DNA of 15,073 nt from Nitrososphaerota archaeon (GCA_005877185.1 VBPQ01000029.1:1-15073), one strand, 5' to 3'. Positions 1 to 6,656 are shown, counted from the first letter of the stretch. Numbers and translations are program-made. Notes: a model not told the origin generated them from the letters alone.

Positions 1-1
1 C

Positions 2-292
2 CCCAGGGTAACAGTCCGACTGGTCTTCGGGAATGACGCGGCGTTCGTGAACGGAAACATGTTCGTGGGCCTCTGGGGAAACGACCTGTTCCTGCGCCTG
101 TCGGACGAGGATCGTAAGGAGCTTCTGAAGAACGAAGGGGTGACGAACTTCGAGCCGATGAAGGGAAGGCCCATGAAGGGGTACAATCTGATTCCGAGAA
201 CTTGGAAGAACCAGCGAGAGACGGTTCGGAGGTGGGTGGCTCGCTCTTTAGCGTGGGCGAGCGAACTGCCCGCGAAGAAATCAAAGCGTTAG
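2..292 (+). CDS. TfoX N-terminal domain protein, 5' end cut by the window edge
   Basis: The reading frame is open from base 2 and ends at TAG 290-292, so only the last 96 residues are present. The peptide reads AAFVNGNMFVGLWGNDLFLR, then FEPMKGRPMKGY and a tail WVARSLAWASELPAKKSKR. This matches the TfoX/Sxy N-terminal domain pattern: an xFG-x-x-AAFVNGNMF strand, a G-RPM-x-x-Y strand and a terminal W-V-x-x-S-L helix. Stand-alone proteins of this type are about 110-120 aa, so only about 15-20 residues are missing. The GTG at 47 is internal to the domain and is not the start. Stand-alone members have no well-established biochemical role; the link to competence regulation is for full-length TfoX of gamma-proteobacteria. 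It converges with pyrF, 31 bp away. Confidence 0.82.
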   Translation, partial: PRVTVRLVFGNDAAFVNGNMFVGLWGNDLFLRLSDEDRKELLKNEGVTNFEPMKGRPMKGYNLIPRTWKNQRETVRRWVARSLAWASELPAKKSKR

Positions 293-323
293 TTGGGCCG
301 GTCCAGCGTCAAGTTCATCATTT

Positions 324-1064
324 CTACGGCTTCCGCGTCGCGCTCCTGAGCCTCTCGGCTTCCTCCGAGGGCTCTACTGAGTCTATGATTGACCTGCCGA
401 CGATTATGAAGTCTGCGCCCGAAGCCATCGCGGCTTCGGCCTCCCCTCCCTGCGCCCCGACCCCCGGAGCGAAGATCAGGCAGTCCGCTCCGACGATCTT
501 CCTCGTCTCTCTGAGCGCCGCCCTGGACCTCGCCGAGACTATGGTTCCGTCCGCCCCCCACCTTCTCGCCCTCTCAGCGAAAGCCTGGTAGAGCCTCATC
601 CCTCCGTCGAGCCTCAGGGTGTACCCCTCGTTCGCGCCGCGGTGACTCATGTAAACGAGCAGAATCACCCCGCCTCCCAGCTCGTGTGCCCTTTCTATGA
701 CCTCCCCCATCCCGTCCCTGTAACCCACAAGAGGGTTGGCTATCACGGCGTCGAAGTCGGAAGCGAGGAGCGATTCGATCACCTCCAGGTTCGTCGACCC
801 GATGTCGTTCAGTTTCATGTCTGCTACCAACGGCAGGCCTTCGCCCTTGCAGAGGTCAATCAGGCTCCTGATTCCGGTGAGCCCAAAGGGCAGGAGCAGG
901 TGAAAGTTCACCTTCACTGCCGCGATCGACCCCTTTGTCAGCTCGAGCACCTTCGTAGCCCTCGCGACCCTCTGACCGAAAGGACCCGAGACGTCGAGCG
1001 CGAGGACGACCCTACTTCCCCTCTTCCTCGAGGAGGCGAGAACCCTTTCTCTGAATGTCTGCAT
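324..1064 (-). CDS. pyrF: orotidine 5'-phosphate decarboxylase
   Basis: This cytosolic TIM-barrel enzyme decarboxylates OMP to UMP, the last step of de novo pyrimidine synthesis. The 246-aa product carries the family landmarks in order: ALDV with Asp24 on strand 1, the substrate lysine in AAVKVNF (Lys51), the catalytic D-x-K-x-x-D array in ADMKLNDIG (Asp82, Lys84, Asp87), the phosphate-binding loop FAPGVGAQGG near 198-207, and the C-terminal IVGRSI (Arg224). The ATG at 1062-1064 is the natural start. A weak TATA-like stretch (CATAAGG on the minus strand, about 1086-1092) lies 25-28 bp upstream, so it may have its own promoter. It follows pyrE on the same strand but is separated from it by 277 bp holding an antisense pyrD relic. 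Confidence 0.95.
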   Translation of the reverse strand: MQTFRERVLASSRKRGSRVVLALDVSGPFGQRVARATKVLELTKGSIAAVKVNFHLLLPFGLTGIRSLIDLCKGEGLPLVADMKLNDIGSTNLEVIESLLASDFDAVIANPLVGYRDGMGEVIERAHELGGGVILLVYMSHRGANEGYTLRLDGGMRLYQAFAERARRWGADGTIVSARSRAALRETRKIVGADCLIFAPGVGAQGGEAEAAMASGADFIIVGRSIIDSVEPSEEAERLRSATRKP

Positions 1065-1118
1065 TATCGCCGTCTTGCCTCGAAACCTTATGACCTTTGC
1101 GATGTCGTGCTACTCTGA

Positions 1119-1354
1119 GTCCGTCTACGAACTCTCCCGGGGTTCGAAGTGCCGATGATGGGGGCGAGGGGCATCTTCAGGGGGACCATGCGGTTCAATT
1201 CCTGCTCGCGGGGGCCAGCGCGGTTCAGGTAGGCACCGCTGCTTCGGGTAACTACGGACTCTTCAGGGAGATAGTCGAGGGAATCAGGGGATGCATTCGA
1301 CGGAAGGGCTCCAGAAGGGTCGGGGAGATCACGGGATTCGCTCACAGAGGGTGA
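1119..1354 (+). pseudogene. pyrD: decayed C-terminal remnant of dihydroorotate dehydrogenase
   Basis: The plus-strand frame from about 1184 to the TGA at 1352-1354 encodes DHAVQFLLAGASAVQVGTA, then GLFREIVEGI and a terminal EITGFAHRG. This is the FMN-phosphate-binding segment and final helix of class 1 dihydroorotate dehydrogenase (pattern DAVEFLLAGASAVQVGTA, then E-I-x-G-x-A-H). The preceding strand, VPMMGARGIFRG (the usual VPIIGxGGI), lies in another frame from 1149. The two join if one base is restored at the G-run 1180-1184. Upstream, the first frame is closed by TGA 1116-1118. Only about 75 of roughly 300 residues remain and the catalytic N-terminal region is absent, so this is a relic. 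Its 3' end overlaps the 3' end of pyrE by 13 bp in convergent orientation, as an intact gene would. That it once belonged to this pyrimidine cluster is inference. Confidence 0.8.
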
Positions 1355-1974
1355 GCCTGCCGAACCTGCTCATTCACTGCAAGGAGTTCAGCCTCCTTGA
1401 TGATCGACTTCTCGTAAAGAACCTCGGAGAGTTCGAGAACGGTCGAAAATCGGTGCAGCCTGACGCCGACCTTCTCCAGGTTCTCCAACCCTCCCTCCAG
1501 CCTGTCGATGAGTACGATCGCGTCACGCACCCTCGACCCCTCTGCCCTGAGGCTCTCGACCGCCTCGATAATGTTGGCCCCAGTCGTGACTAGGTCGTCG
1601 ACGACTAGTGCCGTTGAGCCACTCGGGAGGACTCCCTCAAGCCGCTTCTTCGTTCCGTGCGACTTCACCTCCTGCCTGACGTAGACCATCGGCTTGGCCA
1701 TCGAGATGGCCAGGGGGGAGGAGAAGGTCAGACCCGACGTCGCTATCCCCGCAAGGACGTCGAAGTTCTCCGCCCCGACCTCTCTGGCGAGAAGCCTGTA
1801 GGCCCGAACGACTTTCTTGTACGTGTTGGGAAAGCTCGGTATGCGCCTCAGGTCGATGTAGTAGGAACTCGGCTTCCCGCTCGAGAGCGTGAACCTCCCG
1901 AACTGAAGCGCCCCCGTCTCAACCAACGCGACAGCGATCGCGGAGAGAGCCTCACGCCTCGGCATGATGCACAC
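1342..1974 (-). CDS. pyrE: orotate phosphoribosyltransferase
   Basis: It transfers the phosphoribosyl group from PRPP to orotate, giving OMP, the substrate of the pyrF product encoded downstream. The 210-aa protein begins with the typical helix and FTLSSGKPSSYYIDLR strand. It carries the substrate-loop lysines in VRQEVKSHGTKKRLEG (about 99-114) and the PRPP-binding motif ALVVDDLVTTGAN (about 122-134). The frame opens at ATG 1974, but a second ATG at 1965 (MPRREAL) is equally plausible. A TATA-like minus-strand CTTTAAC near 1993-1999 would place transcription start almost at either ATG, giving a leaderless message. It diverges from the AsnRS-like gene at 2000. Confidence 0.95.
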   Translation of the reverse strand: MCIMPRREALSAIAVALVETGALQFGRFTLSSGKPSSYYIDLRRIPSFPNTYKKVVRAYRLLAREVGAENFDVLAGIATSGLTFSSPLAISMAKPMVYVRQEVKSHGTKKRLEGVLPSGSTALVVDDLVTTGANIIEAVESLRAEGSRVRDAIVLIDRLEGGLENLEKVGVRLHRFSTVLELSEVLYEKSIIKEAELLAVNEQVRQAHPL

Positions 1975-1999
1975 GGCCTCAGCGATTCAGCGTTAAAGG

Positions 2000-3127
2000 A
2001 TGGTTTACACGATTGTGTTAAGAACTCATGCGCCTCCCTCAAAGCTTAAATCAAAAATCCAATTACCGAGAGCGCGGGTTCACATTCAGCTAGAGCCTAA
2101 TCCGTCGGGCCGAACCGATAAGAAGGCCATCTTTCTCGAAAATCTGAAAAATACAGCGGAGCGCTACAGGCTTTTCAGGGAGCCCAGTCTGCAGGCTATC
2201 GCTAGAATCGAGGCGTCCCTCTTGTCGGGGGCAAGAAAGTACTTTGAGGAGAATCTCTTCGTCGAAGTCACTGTTCCCCACGTCACCAGAGCCACGGGGG
2301 CGTGCGAGAACGTGGCGACGATGTTCGAGGTCGACTTCTTCGGCGAGAAGCGGTACCTCGCACAGACGGGGCAGCTCTACCTCGAGGTCATGACGCCGTA
2401 CCTCGAGAGGGTCTGGGCGGCTGGCCCGAGCTTCAGAGCGGAGGAGAAGGTCGACGACAGGCACCTAGTCGAGTTCACGCTCCTCGAGATAGAGTTCAGG
2501 GGGAACTTCGACCAGCTTCTGGAGCACGTCGAGGGAACGCTCGTGAGCATGGTCTCGGAGGTGCTCGCCAAGAGAAGCGAGGACCTAGCCGTCCTCGGAG
2601 TGGACGCGGAGAGGCTGCAAAACGTCAGGAGGCCATTCAAGAGGATAACCTACACGGACGCCGTTGAGCTGCTCGAGGGCGAGGGGGTGAGGTGGGGGGA
2701 CGACCTGAAGAGCCCGCACGAGAAGCTCTTAGTCGAGTACATGGGCGGCCAGCCTCTCTTCATAACTCACTACCCCAGGGCGATCAAGTTCTTCAACATG
2801 AAAGAGAATGCGATCAATCGTGAGCTGGTGGACAGCGCGGACCTGATCCTGCCGTACAGCGGGGAGGCGGTGGGGGCGGCAGAGAGGGAGTACGAGTACG
2901 ACAGGCTGGTGAAGCGACTTCTGGAGTCGAGCATGTTCAGGCTGTTGAAGGAGAGGGGAGGAGGTCTGGAGGACTTCGCCTGGTACCTGAACTTCTACAA
3001 GGAGTTCGGCGGTTCCCCGCACTCGGGGTGCGGGATAGGCCTCGGGAGGGTAATGCAGTTCGTCCTCGGCATAGACGACATAAGGGGGAGCACCGTCTGG
3101 CCCGTCAACAGAGAGGCGGAGGCCTGA
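2000..3127 (+). CDS. AsnRS-like class II synthetase without anticodon-binding domain; candidate archaeal asparagine synthetase
   Basis: From residue 50 on, the protein is the catalytic core of the AspRS/AsnRS subclass. Motif 1 lies in YFEENLFVEVTVPHVT (81-96). The TGQLYLE segment (123-129) follows. Motif 2 has FRAE with Arg146, then RHLVEFTLLEIEF. Motif 3 is GSPHSGCGIGLGR with Arg350. No N-terminal OB-fold anticodon-binding domain is present. This architecture matches archaeal AsnRS paralogs such as the Pyrococcus abyssi protein that makes asparagine from aspartate, ammonia and ATP; the assignment here is inference from domain content. Residue 349 in motif 3 is Gly where most subclass members have Glu. 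The start is uncertain: ATG 2000 gives a poorly conserved 50-residue leader, and a TATA-like GCTTAAATC at 2043-2051 would start transcription near 2074, with no in-frame ATG, GTG or TTG before TTG 2222. Confidence 0.75.
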   Translation: MVYTIVLRTHAPPSKLKSKIQLPRARVHIQLEPNPSGRTDKKAIFLENLKNTAERYRLFREPSLQAIARIEASLLSGARKYFEENLFVEVTVPHVTRATGACENVATMFEVDFFGEKRYLAQTGQLYLEVMTPYLERVWAAGPSFRAEEKVDDRHLVEFTLLEIEFRGNFDQLLEHVEGTLVSMVSEVLAKRSEDLAVLGVDAERLQNVRRPFKRITYTDAVELLEGEGVRWGDDLKSPHEKLLVEYMGGQPLFITHYPRAIKFFNMKENAINRELVDSADLILPYSGEAVGAAEREYEYDRLVKRLLESSMFRLLKERGGGLEDFAWYLNFYKEFGGSPHSGCGIGLGRVMQFVLGIDDIRGSTVWPVNREAEA

Positions 3128-3253
3128 CTACTCCCCAAGAGTCTGTTCCCACGTCTGAAACGAAGTCTCCTACGGATAGGATGCAAGTCGAAACCGATTC
3201 TCTCGCGTGTGGCTGAGAAAGACAGGCGTCCCAAGGGTCGTGGTGAGCCTGCG

Positions 3254-3598
3254 ATGTGGCGCGATAAGCCCGGCGCCTGGCATGAAATCTTCCCGGGCGT
3301 GAGGAGAAGAATACTGGCTCACTCCCCGAAGGGGATGATGGTTCTGTACAAGATAGACCCTGGTTCCGTCTTTCCGCGGCACAATCACACCCACGCTCAA
3401 TTCGGCATCTTCCTGGAAGGAGGGGGAGACTTCAAGGTTGGAGATGGGGTGTGGAAGATATCAAAGGGGGACTCGTACTTTATTCCACCGGGCCTCTATC
3501 ACGAGTTGAAAACGGATTCAAAACTCCAAAGCGTGGTCATCGATTTCTTCACACCCGCTCGCGAGGACTACCTCAACGAAGCACTCCCGCCCGACTAG
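3254..3598 (+). CDS. small cupin-domain protein
   Basis: This is a single-domain cupin of 114 aa. Cupin motif 1 is seen as GSVFPRHNHTHAQFGIFLEG, with His43, His45 and His47 as likely metal ligands; the usual glutamate position is taken by Gln49. Motif 2 is DSYFIPPGLYHEL with His83. The fold supports a beta-barrel metal site, but the substrate cannot be read from the sequence. I place the start at ATG 3254 because GGTGAG (3242-3247) lies 6 bases upstream as a ribosome-binding site; a GTG at 3209 would add 15 unconserved residues. It lies 126 bp after the AsnRS-like gene on the same strand and may be read with it. Its stop overlaps the stop of the convergent reductase-like gene through a shared CTAG. 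Confidence 0.8.
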   Translation: MWRDKPGAWHEIFPGVRRRILAHSPKGMMVLYKIDPGSVFPRHNHTHAQFGIFLEGGGDFKVGDGVWKISKGDSYFIPPGLYHELKTDSKLQSVVIDFFTPAREDYLNEALPPD

Positions 3599-4230
3599 CG
3601 GAGGACCTTGAAGACGTGGTCCCACACGTTGAGCTTCGTTCCCACCCTCACCCAGAGGGGCACGAGCGCTTCGAGCCACCTCGCTCCGTCGATCCCTCCG
3701 ACGTCGATGACGCCCTTCCAGCCGAACTCGGTGACTATCCTGCTCACCTCCTTCTTCGCAGCGTCGTCGTTGCCGCATATGAGCATCTCGGCGTCCTTGT
3801 GCTTGGGGTCGACCATCTGTGTGTTGCCCACCGTGTTGAAGCACTTCACGACCTTCGCCTTCGGTAGCTTATTCTGTATTCGCTCCCCCAGGGAGTCGGT
3901 TGTGCCGACGAAGAGACCGGCGGACCCTCCCCGGAAGTCGAGCGCGTTGGTGACGTCGATCAGCACCTTGCCGTCGAAGTTATTCCTCCCCGCCAGGTCT
4001 ATCGCTACCTCGGCCGCTGTTCCGGGGGTGGCGAGGACGAGGAGGTCCCCGAAGGCCGCCGCCTCCGCAAAGGTGCCGGTCGACGCGTTCTTGCCGTTCT
4101 TCCGTACCCACTCCTTGAGCTTCTGGCTGTAGGGCGTCCTCGAGCTTACTTTGACGCTGTAGCCCCTACTGGCAAAGCCTCTTCCCAGGGCCTGCCCAAC
4201 GACGCCGCTGCCCAGGATGCCTACCTTCAT
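3595..4230 (-). CDS. NADPH-dependent F420 reductase-like (F420H2:NADP oxidoreductase family) protein
   Basis: The 211-aa protein starts with a Rossmann nucleotide-binding fold, MKVGILGSGVVGQALGRGF (GxGxxG at 7-12), followed by VSSRTP, where Ser-Arg after the second strand favours the NADP phosphate. VLATPG, VLIDVTNAL and KCFNTVGN segments follow, and the domain ends in GGIDGARWLEALVPLWV. This is the layout of the F420-dependent NADP reductase family (COG2085 type), whose true members pass hydride between F420 and NADP. Many homologs are unproven and may act on other substrates, so I give the family only. The ATG at 4230 has a TATA element 28 bp upstream and GAGAGG directly before it. It is transcribed separately from the NHEJ cluster 120 bp upstream. 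Confidence 0.8.
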   Translation of the reverse strand: MKVGILGSGVVGQALGRGFASRGYSVKVSSRTPYSQKLKEWVRKNGKNASTGTFAEAAAFGDLLVLATPGTAAEVAIDLAGRNNFDGKVLIDVTNALDFRGGSAGLFVGTTDSLGERIQNKLPKAKVVKCFNTVGNTQMVDPKHKDAEMLICGNDDAAKKEVSRIVTEFGWKGVIDVGGIDGARWLEALVPLWVRVGTKLNVWDHVFKVLR

Positions 4231-4253
4231 CCTCTCGTTCTTGCCAAGGCCTC

Positions 4254-4264
4254 GCTATAAATCC
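4254..4264 (-). promoter_or_regulatory. TATA element of the reductase-like gene
   Basis: The minus strand reads GGATTTATAGC here. Its centre lies about 28 bp upstream of the ATG at 4230, the archaeal TATA-to-start distance for a leaderless or near-leaderless transcript. Confidence 0.6.
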
Positions 4265-4350
4265 GGCGTGTTTGGCGGGCAGGCGGGAACTGCCGATCTC
4301 CGTGGCACTCGGGCGGCGAAGGCTCGCGTCGTAGCAACGCAGTCGCGACA

Positions 4351-4926
4351 CTAGTAGAAGACGCTGCCGGGCTTGGACCCTTTGCCCCTCTCTTCCGGGG
4401 GCTTGAGCTTCCAGCCGAGTATTCTTCCGACCTCCTCTTCGCTCTTTGCGCCAACCAAGCGCCTGGGTTCTTCCCGGGTCCAGATGCCAGTCGAGTCGAG
4501 GAGGAGGCCCTTGTTTCTCGCCTTTATCGTCATTCCAATCGTGTGCCCCTTCGGTCCGGTCGCCCACATCAGAGTTACCCCCCAGGCGTCTTCGCTGGGG
4601 CAGATGAACAGGTTCACCAGAACGTCCCTGTATCGAAAATTTGAGATGACCTCTCCAAACGGGCCGACGGTGCCGCCTATCTTGATGACACGCTCCTTCA
4701 CCTCTTCTCTCCAGGCCCCGAATTCACCGCTCGGAATGACCGCGAAGTCGATGTCGTGGACGACGGGCTCCTTTCTCCTGAGGCTCCCCGCGAGCTCGTA
4801 TCGCTTGTACAGGTCCTTCGTCTTCTCAAGAAAGTCTTGTGCGATCTCCTCCGCGAGCTTCGGGTCTAGGTCCTTCTTCAATGGCTGATCTTTCCGGGCT
4901 CCTGCCTTATCTGGGAGAGCAGGCAC
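4351..4926 (-). CDS. minimal family X DNA polymerase (Pol beta-like), third gene of the NHEJ cluster
   Basis: The product (191 aa from GTG 4926, 176 from TTG 4881) is a stand-alone PolX palm-thumb unit. It shows YELAGSLRR with the GS nucleotidyltransferase motif (Gly47-Ser48), HDIDFAV with the two metal carboxylates Asp58 and Asp60, a strand VLVNLFICP, then LMWATGPKGHTI (PolX consensus YFTGSKxHN). It ends with the thumb segment TREEPRRLVGAKSEEEVG and GWKLKPPEER (usual TEEEVYxxLGLPYIPPELR). There is no 8-kDa lyase domain, no BRCT and no PHP domain. Odd points: the third catalytic Asp aligns with Asn105, and the Tyr-Phe sugar gate aligns with Trp121-Ala122. The TTG at 4881 overlaps the ligase stop as TTGA, so translational coupling from that TTG is as likely as the GTG, which overlaps the ligase by 49 bp. 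I infer a role in filling gaps at Ku-bound ends. Confidence 0.82.
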   Translation of the reverse strand: MPALPDKAGARKDQPLKKDLDPKLAEEIAQDFLEKTKDLYKRYELAGSLRRKEPVVHDIDFAVIPSGEFGAWREEVKERVIKIGGTVGPFGEVISNFRYRDVLVNLFICPSEDAWGVTLMWATGPKGHTIGMTIKARNKGLLLDSTGIWTREEPRRLVGAKSEEEVGRILGWKLKPPEERGKGSKPGSVFY

Positions 4927-5729
4927 TCGGCGGGGATCTTGTCGTGTCTGACCTTGAGTATGAACGGCGCTCGGAGCTTCATATCCTCAGTCACTTCCTG
5001 AAATCTCACCTCGATGACCGACCCTATTCTCACCTGACGAGGGTCCACCTTCTCAACAAACGAACCGACCTTCCCCAGGTTCACCCGCTGCCCGCTGGCG
5101 TCGTAGACGCCGACATACCAGGACCTAGGGATACCTGTCTTTTTCATGTCTGGCGTCTCCTCGTAGTCCATCACGAAGCAGTCTATCGTGTCGTACCTCT
5201 TCAGCTTCAGCCATGAATTGGGTTGTCCGTACGTCGACGATGGGTTTTTCACGATGATTCCCTCTCTACCCTTCTGGACGAGTTCTTCCTTCCGCGCCAT
5301 GATCTCCTCGGAGGACCTCGCAAGAGTGAAGGGGACTTCCAGGTCCGTTCCCCGGAGGATCTCCTTCAGAATTTTCTTTCGTTCCTTCAGTACTAGAGAA
5401 CGCACGTCCCTTTCATCGATTCGCAACACGTCAAACAGAAACAGGCCCTCATGCGCTACGTACTCCCCGTCGAGTATCGCCCTGTGAGGGGCGTGCAGGA
5501 ATTCTGGCACCCTCGCGAAGACCCTGGGATTTCCCTTTGGCGTGTATATGCCCCCGTGCTTGCTCGAGAGGACGAGCTCGTCGCCGCTCTTGAAGAGAAA
5601 GACCCTGATCCCGTCGAGCTTTGGCTCGCAGAGAGACGGAAGTGGGTTCAGAGACAGCCACGTCGAGAGGTCGGTCTTCACGGCTTTCGAGTAATTTTCA
5701 AGGACGTAGTTCGGGAGTAAATCACTCAT
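4878..5729 (-). CDS. compact ATP-dependent DNA ligase of the NHEJ cluster
   Basis: The 283-aa protein contains only the adenylation and OB domains. The adenylated lysine lies in motif I, EPKLDGIR (Lys37). Motif III is ILDGEYV (85-91), motif IV EGIIVKN (156-162) and motif V WLKLKR (173-178). A C-terminal OB fold from about 182 ends in the motif VI-like stretch LRAPFILKVRHDK (252-264). It lacks the N-terminal DNA-binding domain of replicative archaeal LigI, which is about 550-600 aa, and resembles the ligase module of LigD and stand-alone archaeal NHEJ ligases. It lies 55 bp downstream of the Ku-like gene, and its stop is fused to the polymerase start region. A GGTGAT stretch about 11 bases before ATG 5729 may serve as the ribosome-binding site. 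Predicted role: sealing double-strand breaks. Confidence 0.92.
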   Translation of the reverse strand: MSDLLPNYVLENYSKAVKTDLSTWLSLNPLPSLCEPKLDGIRVFLFKSGDELVLSSKHGGIYTPKGNPRVFARVPEFLHAPHRAILDGEYVAHEGLFLFDVLRIDERDVRSLVLKERKKILKEILRGTDLEVPFTLARSSEEIMARKEELVQKGREGIIVKNPSSTYGQPNSWLKLKRYDTIDCFVMDYEETPDMKKTGIPRSWYVGVYDASGQRVNLGKVGSFVEKVDPRQVRIGSVIEVRFQEVTEDMKLRAPFILKVRHDKIPAECLLSQIRQEPGKISH

Positions 5730-5784
5730 GCTGTCTCATCATCACCAGAGATCCTCGGCGGGGATCCTGAAGACGACCTCAAAA

Positions 5785-6627
5785 TTACTTTGAGATCGTG
5801 ACCTTCGGCTTCTTCTTGGCAACAGGCACAGGCGGAAGCCCTTCTACCTCTCTCTGCTCCTCGAGCGCCCAGGCGTCGTCGAGTTTCAGGATTCCTTCGC
5901 TCAACCCCATCAGCAGCCACAATCTGCCGTCCTTTCTTTCATAGGGGTGAATTACGCTCGTGTAAAACTGGTAGCCTCTCCCCCAAGAGAAGAATGACAC
6001 GAGCGCGGTCTGCTTTTCGAGGAGATACCTCGCGAGCTGTTTCACCCTCGAGGCGGTCTCCTTCACCTTCGGGTCCGTGTCGGGTGCGAGCTGGTAAACT
6101 TCCTTGAACTTGTACTCGGATATCCTTTCAAGAGGCACGAATCCGTCTGGTTCCACCTGGATTCGCGTCGTTCTGTCGAATGGCTCGATCTCCTCTCCGT
6201 CCTGCTTGTCCACCACTCGGGTGGCAGGAACTTCAATCCATTGACCCGAGAACTCCAACTCATACTTGAGAAAGTACCTCTTCTCATTTCGGACTGAGAT
6301 CAGAAGCTCACCCTCGTACCTGACTTTGTTCTTCACCTCATCCTGGGAGATTTCCTGCATATCGAGTCGCTCCCCGCCTGGGCCCTGCCTGTAGCGGTAC
6401 ATCCTCGGTACCTCCCGGCTTACGACCTCCTTTCCCGTCTCTTTGTCTATCTTGACAAACTTGACCGGCTCGAGGTCACCATGCGCTTTCGCGGCTCGAA
6501 GGTGGTACTCTACCGCCCCCAGACCCAGAGTAGGGATGTCCAGACTGAGCACTCCGCGCCACGAAGCCCTGGCCGTCGTCGCGCTCTGGGCTTGCTTTTC
6601 TACCTCGGAGAAGATGTCCCTTGCCAT
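5785..6627 (-). CDS. divergent Ku-like DNA end-binding protein, first gene of the NHEJ cluster
   Basis: At 280 aa the size fits prokaryotic Ku. After about 20 extra residues the opening strand ASWRGVLSLDIPTLGLGAVEYHL corresponds to the Ku start (pattern WKGxISFGLVxIPVKLY). The core RTTRIQVEPDGFVPLE then ISEYKFKEVYQLAPD fits TIEIxxFVPLEEIDPxYFxxxYYLxPD (152-183). The segment ARYLLEKQTALVSFFSW then LWLLMGLSEGI fits the later Ku strand carrying LLLxTLRYxDE. The N-terminal third is diverged and the tail is Lys-Pro rich (PPVPVAKKKPKVTISK), possibly a DNA or partner contact. Identification rests on these matches plus the ligase and PolX genes directly downstream. A homodimeric ring on DNA ends is the expected role. 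A TATA element lies 35 bp upstream of ATG 6627. Confidence 0.75.
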   Translation of the reverse strand: MARDIFSEVEKQAQSATTARASWRGVLSLDIPTLGLGAVEYHLRAAKAHGDLEPVKFVKIDKETGKEVVSREVPRMYRYRQGPGGERLDMQEISQDEVKNKVRYEGELLISVRNEKRYFLKYELEFSGQWIEVPATRVVDKQDGEEIEPFDRTTRIQVEPDGFVPLERISEYKFKEVYQLAPDTDPKVKETASRVKQLARYLLEKQTALVSFFSWGRGYQFYTSVIHPYERKDGRLWLLMGLSEGILKLDDAWALEEQREVEGLPPVPVAKKKPKVTISK

Positions 6628-6656
6628 CGCTCGAAGAACGGGATTTTCCTCTCGGG

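Noticed and set aside
642..1118. Plus-strand open frame of 158 codons opposite pyrF.
   Set aside because: It lies wholly antisense to the well-supported pyrF, has no recognisable domain, and arises from high-GC codon use on the other strand.
3608..4132. Plus-strand open frame of 174 codons opposite the reductase-like gene.
   Set aside because: Low-complexity Ser/Thr/Pro-rich translation, typical of the reverse complement of a real gene; the minus strand encodes a clear Rossmann protein.
4927..5760. A 13-base direct repeat (CTCGGCGGGGATC) at about 4927 and 5747, in the ligase 3' end and the Ku-ligase gap.
   Set aside because: Only 13 bases with no matching flanks, GC-rich, and one copy is within conserved ligase coding (IPAE); likely chance.
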